DNA of 64,000 nucleotides from Haemophilus parainfluenzae (GTDB lineage: Bacteria > Pseudomonadota > Gammaproteobacteria > Enterobacterales > Pasteurellaceae): positions 868,001-932,000 of the forward strand of contig NZ_CP063117.1 in the NCBI RefSeq assembly GCF_014931375.1. Reading direction: 5' to 3'. Made by a program: the position numbers and the translations under genes. Below, piece by piece: positions 1 through 7,700 of the stretch (the first letter of the stretch is position 1; every line of letters starts with the position of its first letter). The notes below the pieces were generated by a model, which searched no databases, was not told where the DNA came from, and saw nothing but the letters and a program-made list of their open reading frames with translations.

Positions 1-67
1 AAAAGTTAGTTTTTTTATATTTCTTAGATGATAACCGTTTGCGTTTATGAATGATTTAGTCGGATTA

Positions 68-96
68 TTGAGTTAAAAATCACTCTTGTTTACAAT
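68..96 (+). promoter_or_regulatory. Predicted sigma-70 promoter of epmA
   Basis: TTGAGT (68-73) and TACAAT (91-96) are separated by 17 bases, close to consensus, and lie 38 bases before the epmA start. The rest of the first 134 bases holds no gene that I can see. Confidence 0.5.
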
Positions 97-134
97 AGCC
101 TAATTCATTTTAGACGTGAAAAACGGAGAAAAAA

Positions 135-1118
135 ATGACCGCACTTAGCGATAAAAAAACAGAATGGCAACCTTCCGCCTCAATTAAAAATTTATTGGCG
201 CGTGCCAAAATCATAGCTGAAATTCGCCAGTTCTTTACTGAACGTGGATTATTAGAAGTTGAAACCCCTGTTTTAAGTGAGTTTGGCGTAACGGATCTTC
301 ACCTTTCCACCTTTAATACAGAATTTGTTGCCCCTTTTGATGAACTCTCGAAAACGCTGTGGCTTTCTACCAGCCCGGAATATCACATGAAGCGTTTATT
401 GGCGGCAGGCAGTGGACCTATTTTTCAAATTGGTAAAGTGTTTCGTAATGAAGAAGCAGGCAATCGCCATAATCCCGAATTCACCATGCTTGAATGGTAT
501 CGACCGCACTTTGATATGTATCGTCTGATGAATGAAGTGGATGATTTGTTACAACAGATCCTCGATTGTAAACCGGCAGAAACTTTAAGTTATCAGTTTG
601 TCTTCCAAGAATATGTAGGATTAGATCCATTGTCTGCGACTCGTCAAGAATTGGTGGAAGCAGCACGTAAACACAACTTTATGGCAGATGAAGATGAAGA
701 TCGTGATACCTTATTACAATTTCTATTCAGTGAAGTGGTGGAACCTAAAATTGGGCAAGAGGCGCCTGTTGCGGTTTATCATTTCCCTTCTTCCCAAGCC
801 GCGCTTGCACAGCTTAGCCCAGAAGATAGCCGTGTGGCAGAACGTTTTGAGTTTTATTATAAAGGCTTAGAGTTAGCCAACGGTTTCCATGAGCTCACCG
901 ATGCACGCGAACAACAATACCGCTTTGAAAAAGACAATCGTCTACGGGAAAAAGCAGGCTTGCCACAACGTGAAATTGACTATCGTTTTTTAGGGGCTTT
1001 ACAAGCAGGCATTCCAAATACTTCTGGTGTGGCTTTAGGGGTCGATCGTTTAATTATGATTGCATTAGGCGCAGAAAGTATTAAAGAAGTGATTTCATTT
1101 TCGATAGAATGTGCTTAG
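135..1118 (+). CDS. epmA: EF-P--(R)-beta-lysine ligase EpmA
   Basis: A paralogue of the catalytic core of class II lysyl-tRNA synthetase that, in the known family (EpmA/GenX/PoxA), attaches (R)-beta-lysine to a conserved lysine of elongation factor P, helping ribosomes through polyproline stretches. The 327 residues match the family length (E. coli about 325) and there is no N-terminal anticodon-binding domain. Class II motif 2 is seen as [20 protein letters not shown] near residue 99 and motif 3 as [15 protein letters not shown] near the C-terminus. A GGAGA ribosome site precedes the ATG. The gene stands alone, with a hairpin terminator at 1229-1262. Its partners epmB and efp are not in the window. 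Confidence 0.95.
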   Translation: MTALSDKKTEWQPSASIKNLLARAKIIAEIRQFFTERGLLEVETPVLSEFGVTDLHLSTFNTEFVAPFDELSKTLWLSTSPEYHMKRLLAAGSGPIFQIGKVFRNEEAGNRHNPEFTMLEWYRPHFDMYRLMNEVDDLLQQILDCKPAETLSYQFVFQEYVGLDPLSATRQELVEAARKHNFMADEDEDRDTLLQFLFSEVVEPKIGQEAPVAVYHFPSSQAALAQLSPEDSRVAERFEFYYKGLELANGFHELTDAREQQYRFEKDNRLREKAGLPQREIDYRFLGALQAGIPNTSGVALGVDRLIMIALGAESIKEVISFSIECA

Positions 1119-1228
1119 GTTTGCTCAAAAAGTATTCATTATTTCTTCTGGAATGAACAAAAAGGAAGAATAAATTGCTCAAAATCGAGCGATCATTGTA
1201 TAGACAAAATTCTGAAAAGTTCGATGTG

Positions 1229-1262
1229 AAAGGATGTTTTTGATTAAAAAATATCCTTTTTT
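1229..1262 (+). terminator. Rho-independent terminator after epmA
   Basis: AAAGGAT (1229-1235) pairs with ATCCTTT (1253-1259), extended by an inner T5/A5 pairing, and is followed by a T run. Confidence 0.6.
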
Positions 1263-1281
1263 GCGCAAAAAATGTGATCTT

Positions 1282-1310
1282 GATCCGATTTTAGAAAATT
1301 GAAACGGATC
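1282..1310. promoter_or_regulatory. Inverted repeat upstream of the porin promoter
   Basis: GATCCG (1282-1287) and CGGATC (1305-1310) form an inverted repeat ending five bases before the -35 box of the porin promoter. The position suits an activator or repressor site; no regulator can be named. Confidence 0.3.
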
Positions 1311-1315
1311 CTCCA

Positions 1316-1343
1316 TTGACACTATAGGTTTATTTTGTAATAT
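1316..1343 (+). promoter_or_regulatory. Strong sigma-70 promoter of the porin gene
   Basis: A perfect TTGACA (1316-1321) is followed after 16 bases by TAATAT (1338-1343). It leaves an untranslated leader of roughly 80 bases before the porin ATG at 1431. The rest of the 1119-1430 gap holds the epmA terminator and the inverted repeat at 1282-1310. Confidence 0.65.
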
Positions 1344-1430
1344 TTGCGACGTCTATTTCGGAGATTGAACTTTTTATGAAAAATTGCTTCAATCAAAAAT
1401 CATAGGTAACAACCAAAAGGAATAACAATT

Positions 1431-2474
1431 ATGAAAAAGACACTAGCAGCATTAATCGTTACTGCATTTGCCGCTTCAGCAGCAAACGCAGCAGTAGTTT
1501 ATGACAACGAAGGTACTAAAGTTGAATTAAACGGTTCTCTTCGTGTAATCATGGAAAAAGCGGATAAAAAAGAATATGACGCCGCTAACCACTCAACTAA
1601 AAAATCTAACTCTGCTTTACGTAATGCAGGCTCGCGTTTTGGCATCACTGTAAAACATAACTTAGATAACGATTTCTATGCGTTAGGTCGTGTAGAGTTC
1701 CGTTTTGATGATACAACTTCTCGTGATAAATTCGGTGGTGTTTATGCTAAACGTGCTTATGTAGGTTTAGGTAGCAAAGCAATCGGCGAGCTCAAATTTG
1801 GTCGTCAACTAACCATCGCGGATGATTTAACTCAAGCGAATGACTATGATTACGGTTTCATTCCAAAAGAAGAATATATCCCAACTGCGGGTACAGGCGT
1901 AGTTCGTTATGACTATAAAGGTATCGAAGGTTTACAATTAAGTGCAAACTATAACTTTGGTCAAACAAATGACGAAAAAGGCAATCCACTTAAACCAGGT
2001 ATCAAAAATGCTTACGCTGTAGGTGCATTATATACAGTGGGTGATTTAGATGCGCGTTTAGCTTATGGTCACACAAACTTTGAAACTGGTGCATCATACG
2101 CTCACCGTTTAGATGGTGTTTTAGCATCATTAGGCTATAAATTTGGTGATTTCACATTAACTGGTGACTTCGCTTATGGTCATGAAAAATTTGATGATGA
2201 AAAAACAAACAAATTCTATGTGGCTCCAGGTTTCGCATATCAAGTTCTTCCTGCGTCTAAAGTATATGGTAACTACCTATATGAACGCGTAAAAGGTGAA
2301 AACACTAAAGATAAAACTCACGGTTTCTTACTTGGTGCAGATTACCAACTTCATAAACAAGTTGTGGTATTCTTAGAAGGTAAATACGTAACAACTAAAT
2401 CTTACGTTAACGATGCTTACGATGGTAAAGTTAAAGACAGAGCTATCGGTGTAGGTATGCGTGTATTCTTCTAA
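1431..2474 (+). CDS. Outer membrane porin, OmpP2-like (Gram-negative porin family)
   Basis: A general diffusion porin of the outer membrane, expected to be a 16-stranded trimeric beta-barrel. Residues 1-20 are a textbook signal peptide (MKKTLAALIVTAFAASAANA) and the mature protein begins AVVYDNEGTKVELNGSLRV, the hallmark start of the Haemophilus P2 family. Alternating short hydrophobic strands run throughout and the chain ends GVGMRVFF, with the terminal phenylalanine recognised by the BAM complex. The 347 residues are typical. The promoter at 1316-1343 is strong, the ribosome site is AAGGA, and a terminator follows at once, so it is a monocistronic, highly expressed gene. P2 loops vary between strains, so the name ompP2 is a family call only. 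Confidence 0.9.
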   Translation: MKKTLAALIVTAFAASAANAAVVYDNEGTKVELNGSLRVIMEKADKKEYDAANHSTKKSNSALRNAGSRFGITVKHNLDNDFYALGRVEFRFDDTTSRDKFGGVYAKRAYVGLGSKAIGELKFGRQLTIADDLTQANDYDYGFIPKEEYIPTAGTGVVRYDYKGIEGLQLSANYNFGQTNDEKGNPLKPGIKNAYAVGALYTVGDLDARLAYGHTNFETGASYAHRLDGVLASLGYKFGDFTLTGDFAYGHEKFDDEKTNKFYVAPGFAYQVLPASKVYGNYLYERVKGENTKDKTHGFLLGADYQLHKQVVVFLEGKYVTTKSYVNDAYDGKVKDRAIGVGMRVFF

Positions 2475-2496
2475 TCTTTGATTAGATAAGAATCTT

Positions 2497-2525
2497 AAAA
2501 GGCGAATCGAAAGATTCGCCTTTTT
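2497..2525 (+). terminator. Rho-independent terminator of the porin gene
   Basis: AAAAGGCGAATC pairs with GATTCGCCTTTT around a GAAA loop (2509-2512), then T-rich sequence. Confidence 0.85.
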
Positions 2526-2549
2526 GTTTGAATCTCATAAACTATTTTT

Positions 2550-2569
2550 AAATCTCCCTAACTCTTTTT
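2550..2569. repeat. Partial copy of the AAATCTCCC repeat arm
   Basis: AAATCTCCCTAACTCTTTTT resembles the left end of the element at 2571-2747 and lies directly in front of it. It looks like a decayed or truncated arm of the same family. Confidence 0.4.
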
Positions 2570-2570
2570 T

Positions 2571-2747
2571 AAATCTCCCCAAACCCCTCTTTACGAAAGA
2601 GGGGCTTTTTATTATTAGAGGAAAAGATGCCAAAGGTTTTGATAGATAAAATATTTAATTAGAAAATATCTATTAAGTGAGAATCGGAAAGCATTTATTT
2701 GTTATAAAGCTCCCCCTCTTTCGTAAAGAGGGGGGGAGGGGGAGATT
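2571..2747. repeat. MITE-like element, copy 1, with hairpin-forming inverted ends
   Basis: The left arm (AAATCTCCCC then CCCCTCTTT..AAAGAGGGG) is the reverse complement of the right arm (CCCCTCTTTCGTAAAGAGGGG then GGGGGAGATT). Each arm also folds on itself. The AT-rich interior has no ORF and is recognisably similar to that of the second copy (a shared stretch GCATTTATTTG versus GCGCTTATTTG). This looks like a small non-autonomous element; it could also serve as a bidirectional terminator between the porin gene and hemH. Confidence 0.6.
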
Positions 2748-2772
2748 CAACTATTCCAATTTATCGAAAATT

Positions 2773-2928
2773 AATCTTCCCAACTCCTCTTTACAAAAGA
2801 GGGCTTTTTTATGATGTGTTGCTTTTAGTGGTTTTATTGGAAATATATTTGAGATAGCTAAGAACGGAAGGCGCTTATTTGCCATTAAAATACCCCCTCT
2901 TTCGTAAAGAGGGGGCAGGGGGAGATTT
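2773..2928. repeat. MITE-like element, copy 2
   Basis: It has the same architecture as copy 1: a left arm with CTCCTCTTTACAAAAGAGG, an interior sharing GGAA-GGCGCTTATTTG-type sequence, and a right arm CCCCCTCTTTCGTAAAGAGGGGG followed by AGGGGGAGATTT. It ends one base before the hemH stop codon, so it may supply hemH transcript termination. Confidence 0.6.
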
Positions 2929-2929
2929 A

Positions 2930-3901
2930 CTATTTCAACTTATCCAAAACCAATTTCCCCATCATTTCAATATGGGCTTTTTCAGCATTCAATGCGGGGA
3001 TGTAGTGATAAGACATACCACCATGATTTAAGAACGTCTCTTTGTTTTCAACCTCAATTTCTTCTAAGGTTTCTAAGCAATCTACCGAAAAACCTGGGCA
3101 AATCACCGCTATTTTTTGAATGCCTTGAGAAGCCGCTTCTTCTAAAAAGTGATCCGTATAAGGTTGTAACCATTCTTCACGGCCAAAACGGGATTGGAAA
3201 GTCATATTCCATTGATTTTCGGTTAAACCTAATTTATCTACAATGGCAATGGTAGTTTGTTTGCAATGCTGACGATAATAATCGCCCATATTCTCATAAC
3301 GCAATGGAATGCCGTGATAAGAAAAAAGTAAAAACTCATCGGGTTTTAACCGCACTTTAATCGAATCTACTAAGGCATTAATGTAGTTTTCATCAAGATG
3401 ATAAGAATGAATAAACTCAAAAGGCACAATATTACGTTCTTGTGCAATGGCACGATTGAACGCATCGATTAATGCACCTGTTGTGGTGCTGGAATATTGT
3501 GGATAAAGCGGCAATACAATCATGCGTTCCACATCATTTTTAAGTAAATTTTTGACCGCACTTTGCATCGAAGGATTGCCGTAAGTCATGGCAATTTCGA
3601 CTTGTGCATTGATGCCTTGTTCAGTCAAATAAGCTTGTAAACCCGCTTGTTGTTGCTTTGTAATGGCAAGTAGGGGAGAGCCTTGTTCTGTCCAAATAGA
3701 TTGATAATTTCGTGCAATGCGTTTAGAACGCATCGGTAAAATAATGGCTTTTAAAAGGGGATACCATTTCCAACGAGGCAAATCGACCACGCGAGGATCC
3801 ATTAAAAAATCAGCTAGATAACGGGAGATCGCCGCGGGTTGAGGGGCATCAGGCGTACCAAGGTTCGCTAAAATGATGCCAATTTTTTGAGTTGTAGTCA
3901 T
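2930..3901 (-). CDS. hemH: Ferrochelatase HemH
   Basis: Inserts Fe2+ into protoporphyrin IX, the last step of haem synthesis, at the inner membrane. I chose the ATG at 3901, giving 323 residues (E. coli 320) beginning [17 protein letters not shown]; an upstream in-frame start would intrude further into the preceding gene. The start overlaps the stop of the thioesterase gene as ATGA, so the two are translationally coupled. Family landmarks are the N-terminal LANLGTP, the catalytic histidine in FSYHGIP, and the [16 protein letters not shown] segment with the conserved acidic residues. The stop abuts the repeat at 2773-2928. In H. influenzae this gene serves haem acquisition from protoporphyrin; a full pathway elsewhere in this genome cannot be judged here. 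Confidence 0.95.
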   Translation of the reverse strand: MTTTQKIGIILANLGTPDAPQPAAISRYLADFLMDPRVVDLPRWKWYPLLKAIILPMRSKRIARNYQSIWTEQGSPLLAITKQQQAGLQAYLTEQGINAQVEIAMTYGNPSMQSAVKNLLKNDVERMIVLPLYPQYSSTTTGALIDAFNRAIAQERNIVPFEFIHSYHLDENYINALVDSIKVRLKPDEFLLFSYHGIPLRYENMGDYYRQHCKQTTIAIVDKLGLTENQWNMTFQSRFGREEWLQPYTDHFLEEAASQGIQKIAVICPGFSVDCLETLEEIEVENKETFLNHGGMSYHYIPALNAEKAHIEMMGKLVLDKLK

Positions 3902-4317
3902 AAATGTTTGATATAAAGCGTTAATCGAGAAACGCAGCAAAGTTTATCTTGTTCATCGCGAATGTCAATTTGCCAAACATGGGTATTTTGACTTAAAGCA
4001 ATTGGCGTTGCCTTTGCGGTAACAAAACCTTTTTTGACAGGGCGAAGATGATTGGCATTAATATCTAATCCCAAGGCAACTTGGCCTTCTTCTATACAGA
4101 GAAATCCAGCTAATGAACCAATGGTTTCAGCCAACGCCACAGACACGCCACCATGTAATAAACCGAAAGGCTGTGTGGTGCGATGATCAACGGGCATTTT
4201 TGCCTCAATCCAGTTTTCACCATAAGCCGAAATTTCAATGCCTAAATGCCTAATAGCGCAATTTTTACCCATTTCATTAAGCTGCTCAAGCGTGAACGCT
4301 TTTTTCCAAATTGCCAT
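3898..4317 (-). CDS. menI: Hotdog-fold acyl-CoA thioesterase (MenI/YdiI-like)
   Basis: A small cytoplasmic hotdog thioesterase of 139 residues, of the PaaI/YdiI group. Family members hydrolyse 1,4-dihydroxy-2-naphthoyl-CoA in menaquinone synthesis or related aryl-CoA esters. The signature [16 protein letters not shown] near residues 52-67 carries the conserved HGG and the catalytic glutamate, and C-terminal strands complete the fold. It resembles the H. influenzae protein HI1161, also adjacent to hemH. It is the first gene of a two-gene unit with hemH. The substrate is inferred from family membership, so the symbol is less sure than the fold. Confidence 0.8.
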   Translation of the reverse strand: MAIWKKAFTLEQLNEMGKNCAIRHLGIEISAYGENWIEAKMPVDHRTTQPFGLLHGGVSVALAETIGSLAGFLCIEEGQVALGLDINANHLRPVKKGFVTAKATPIALSQNTHVWQIDIRDEQDKLCCVSRLTLYIKHL

Positions 4318-4437
4318 ATACTTTTCCTTATCTTATTTGATGGCGTTAGTTTGATCTAATTCGATACTTTCGTAAAGAAAAAAGAAAGGCGAAGTTGTGC
4401 TTTTAGTATCTAAATATGTTTATTTTTTAAACAAAAA

Positions 4438-4497
4438 TTTACATATCTTTAAAGTTTTTGTAAAAAATATCAGAAATCTTTACATATATTTACATAA
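4438..4497. promoter_or_regulatory. Three TTTACATA direct repeats upstream of the autotransporter
   Basis: TTTACATA occurs at 4438, 4479 and 4489 in a very AT-rich stretch. It could be a cluster of regulator sites, but base composition alone could produce it. The rest of the 396-base gap 4318-4713 holds a weak promoter and no gene. Confidence 0.25.
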
Positions 4498-4518
4498 CTT
4501 AAGTTTTATCTTAATTAA

Positions 4519-4548
4519 TTGTAATTTTTGGTAAATCCTTTTTATTAT
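4519..4548 (+). promoter_or_regulatory. Possible promoter of the trimeric autotransporter
   Basis: TTGTAA (4519-4524) and TATTAT (4543-4548) with 18-base spacing, leaving a leader of about 160 bases before the ATG at 4714. Confidence 0.35.
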
Positions 4549-4713
4549 GCTTCCTTTTTGTACAAAGTTCGCTTAGAATAAGCTGTTCTGACCAGAAAGG
4601 TAAGGGGAACTGTTGTCAAAATTTGTGGTCGTCGCCTTTCTGACGTTGAATTTTTCGGCGCTGTTGCATCAGTGACAGCTTCTTAATCATCCTAATAAAA
4701 GGAATAATTTTAT

Positions 4714-7700
4714 ATGAACAAAGTGTTTAAAGTTATTTGGAATCATGCTACACAAACGTGGACTGCAGTTTCTGAACTTGGGCATGCTAAGGGTAAAACC
4801 AAATCTAAAAAAATCGTTAAATTGACCGCACTTGCAGGTGCTGTAATGGGTTCATTGGCCGTATCTCAATCAGCAATGGCTTCAGCCGATCTTACAACTA
4901 ATGATGCGGTAAATATCGCACCAAACAATGTGCCTAATCCAACTGCTGGTCGCCACGCGATTGCGGTAGGTGGAAATGCAAATGCTGCAAAGCAAGACTC
5001 GATTGCAATTGGTACAAATTCTACTGCAAGCTGGACTAACACAATTGCTATCGGTAGAGACACTAACGCAACAAAAGATCATGCGGTAGCTATAGGTTCA
5101 AATACAACTGCTTCAGGTGTTCAAGCGGTTACTGTTGGTTCATATTCTAACGCTACTGCAGACTCTGTTGTTGCCATTGGTCAAGAGTCAAAAGCAGGTG
5201 GTACGGGTACAGGGACAGCCGCAGTTGCTGTTGGTTATTTAGCAAATGCTTCTGCAGCTAATACTGTTGCAACAGGTAAAAGTGCTACTGCAACTGTTGA
5301 TAATGCGGTAGCTGTAGGTGTTAGTACTGCTGCTACTGCACGTAATGCAGCTGCGTTAGGTGGATATGCAACGGCTACTGCTGAGCGTGCGACTGCAGTG
5401 GGTGCAGCATCAAAAGCATCAGGCACTGCTTCATTTGCGGGTGGTACATCTGCTAATGCTTCTGGTACAAACTCTGTCGCTATCGGTGGATCAATGACTC
5501 CAGCAGAAGCTGCTCAAGCATCAGGTGCACAAGCTATTGCTTTAGGTGCAAAATCTAATGCTAGCGCTGAAAATTCTATCGCTCAAGGTCATGGTGCAAC
5601 TGCTTCAGCGACTAATGCTACCGCAATTGGTACTGAATCAACTGCAGCAGGACAGTATGCAACTGCATTCGGTACAGCCTCAAATGCAACCGCAATTCAT
5701 ACAGTAGCGATTGGTTCTGCATCAACTGCAAGTAAAGATGGTGCATTTGCTGGTGGTTACAATTCAACTGCAGCAGGGAAAAAATCTGTATCGTTAGGTT
5801 TTAATGCTCAAGCTAATAATGAAAATGATGTGGCTTTAGGTGCTGGCTCAATCACTAGTGCTCCAAAACCTTTCCCAAGCATGTATGTAGGAAGAGAGCA
5901 ATATACATTTGCTGGTGGTGCTCCGAAGAGCGTAGTAAGTGTTGGTTCTGCAGGTAATGAACGTCAAATTCAACATGTGGCAGCTGGTCGCATTGAGAGC
6001 TCATCAACTGATGCAGTGAACGGTTCACAATTATATGCAGTTTCAGATGCTATTTCTAAACATCACTGGGTGTTGAGCGGTAACACATCGGCGAATGTAT
6101 CTCATCAAGACTCAAATGTTACTAATGGCGGTATTGTGGATTTCCAAAACGGAAACGGTACTATTGCAACTGTAACAACAGAAAGAATAGATAAAAGCAG
6201 CCCAGCAACGAGAAATGTTGTTAAATACCACGCAAATATCGTAAATGGTGACAACACTGAAGTAGTCTATAACCCTGACGGTTCAGTTAAAATCAATGCG
6301 AAAGTGGCTGGCGGTACAGATACTACTGCAGCAGTGACAACAACTACTACTGATGCATTAGCTGTAACGAATTCAACTACAGGCAATGTAACAACTTACA
6401 ATGTTGATGCAAAAACCGGTTCAATTTCTACCACTTCTGTTGGTGCTGCAACCTATGCGAAAGATGGCGATAAAGCAACGGGTGGTAACTACGGTTCTCG
6501 TTTAACTAACGTAAGTACTGTAACTGATATTGTGAACAATGTTTCATGGCATTTGAATTCATCTGCGGTAACAGGTACAAACGGTAAAATTACTGAAGGT
6601 AGTGATACTGAAGCAGCAGATGTTAAAGCATCGAATACTGTAAACATTAATGCAGGTAAAAACATCGAAATCAAACGTAACGGCACCACCATTGAAATCA
6701 GCTCAACTGCTGGTGAAAAAGGTGAGAAAGGTGACACCGGTGCAACAGGTGCGAAAGGTGATACTGGTGCAGCAGGTGCGAAAGGTGATACCGGTGCAGC
6801 AGGTGCGAAAGGTGATACTGGTGAAAAAGGTGCAGACGGTAGCAGCATTGAAGGTGAGGTTGTAGATAACGGCGACGGTACTCATACTATCACTATCACT
6901 AATTTAGGTGATGGTTCAGTGACCACTACTATCGTAAAAGACGGTAAAAACGGTAAAGACGGTGCAACTGGTGCAGCAGGTAAAAACGCTGAAGCTGATG
7001 TGAAAGACAACGGCAATGGTACTCATACTGTAACCATTAAAGATGGTAACGGTAATACTACAACGACTATCTTGAAAGATGGTGCAACAGGTGCTAAAGG
7101 TGACACTGGTGCAGCAGGTGCGAAAGGTGATACTGGTGAAAAAGGTGCAGACGGTAGCAGCATTGAAGGTGAGGTTGTAGATAACGGCGACGGTACTCAT
7201 ACTATCACTATCACTAATTTAGGTGATGGTTCAGTGACCACTACTATCGTAAAAGACGGTAAAAACGGTAAAGACGGTGCAACTGGTGCAGCAGGTAAAA
7301 ACGCTGAAGCTGATGTGAAAGACAACGGCAACGGTACTCATACTGTAACCATTAAAGATGGTAACGGTAATACCACAACGACTATCTTGAAAGATGGTGC
7401 AACAGGTGCTAAAGGTGACACTGGTGCAGCAGGTGCGAAAGGTGATACTGGTGCAACCGGTGCGAAAGGTGATACTGGTGCAGCAGGTAAAAACGCTGAA
7501 GCTGATGTGAAAGACAACGGCGACGGTACTCACACAGTAACTATCAAAGATGGTAACGGTAATACCACAACAGCCATCATCAAAGATGGTGCAACCGGTG
7601 CGAAAGGTGATACTGGTGCAGACGGTAAAAACGCTGAAGCAGATGTTAAGGACAACGGCGACGGTACCCACACTGTAACTATCAAAGATGGTAACGGTAA

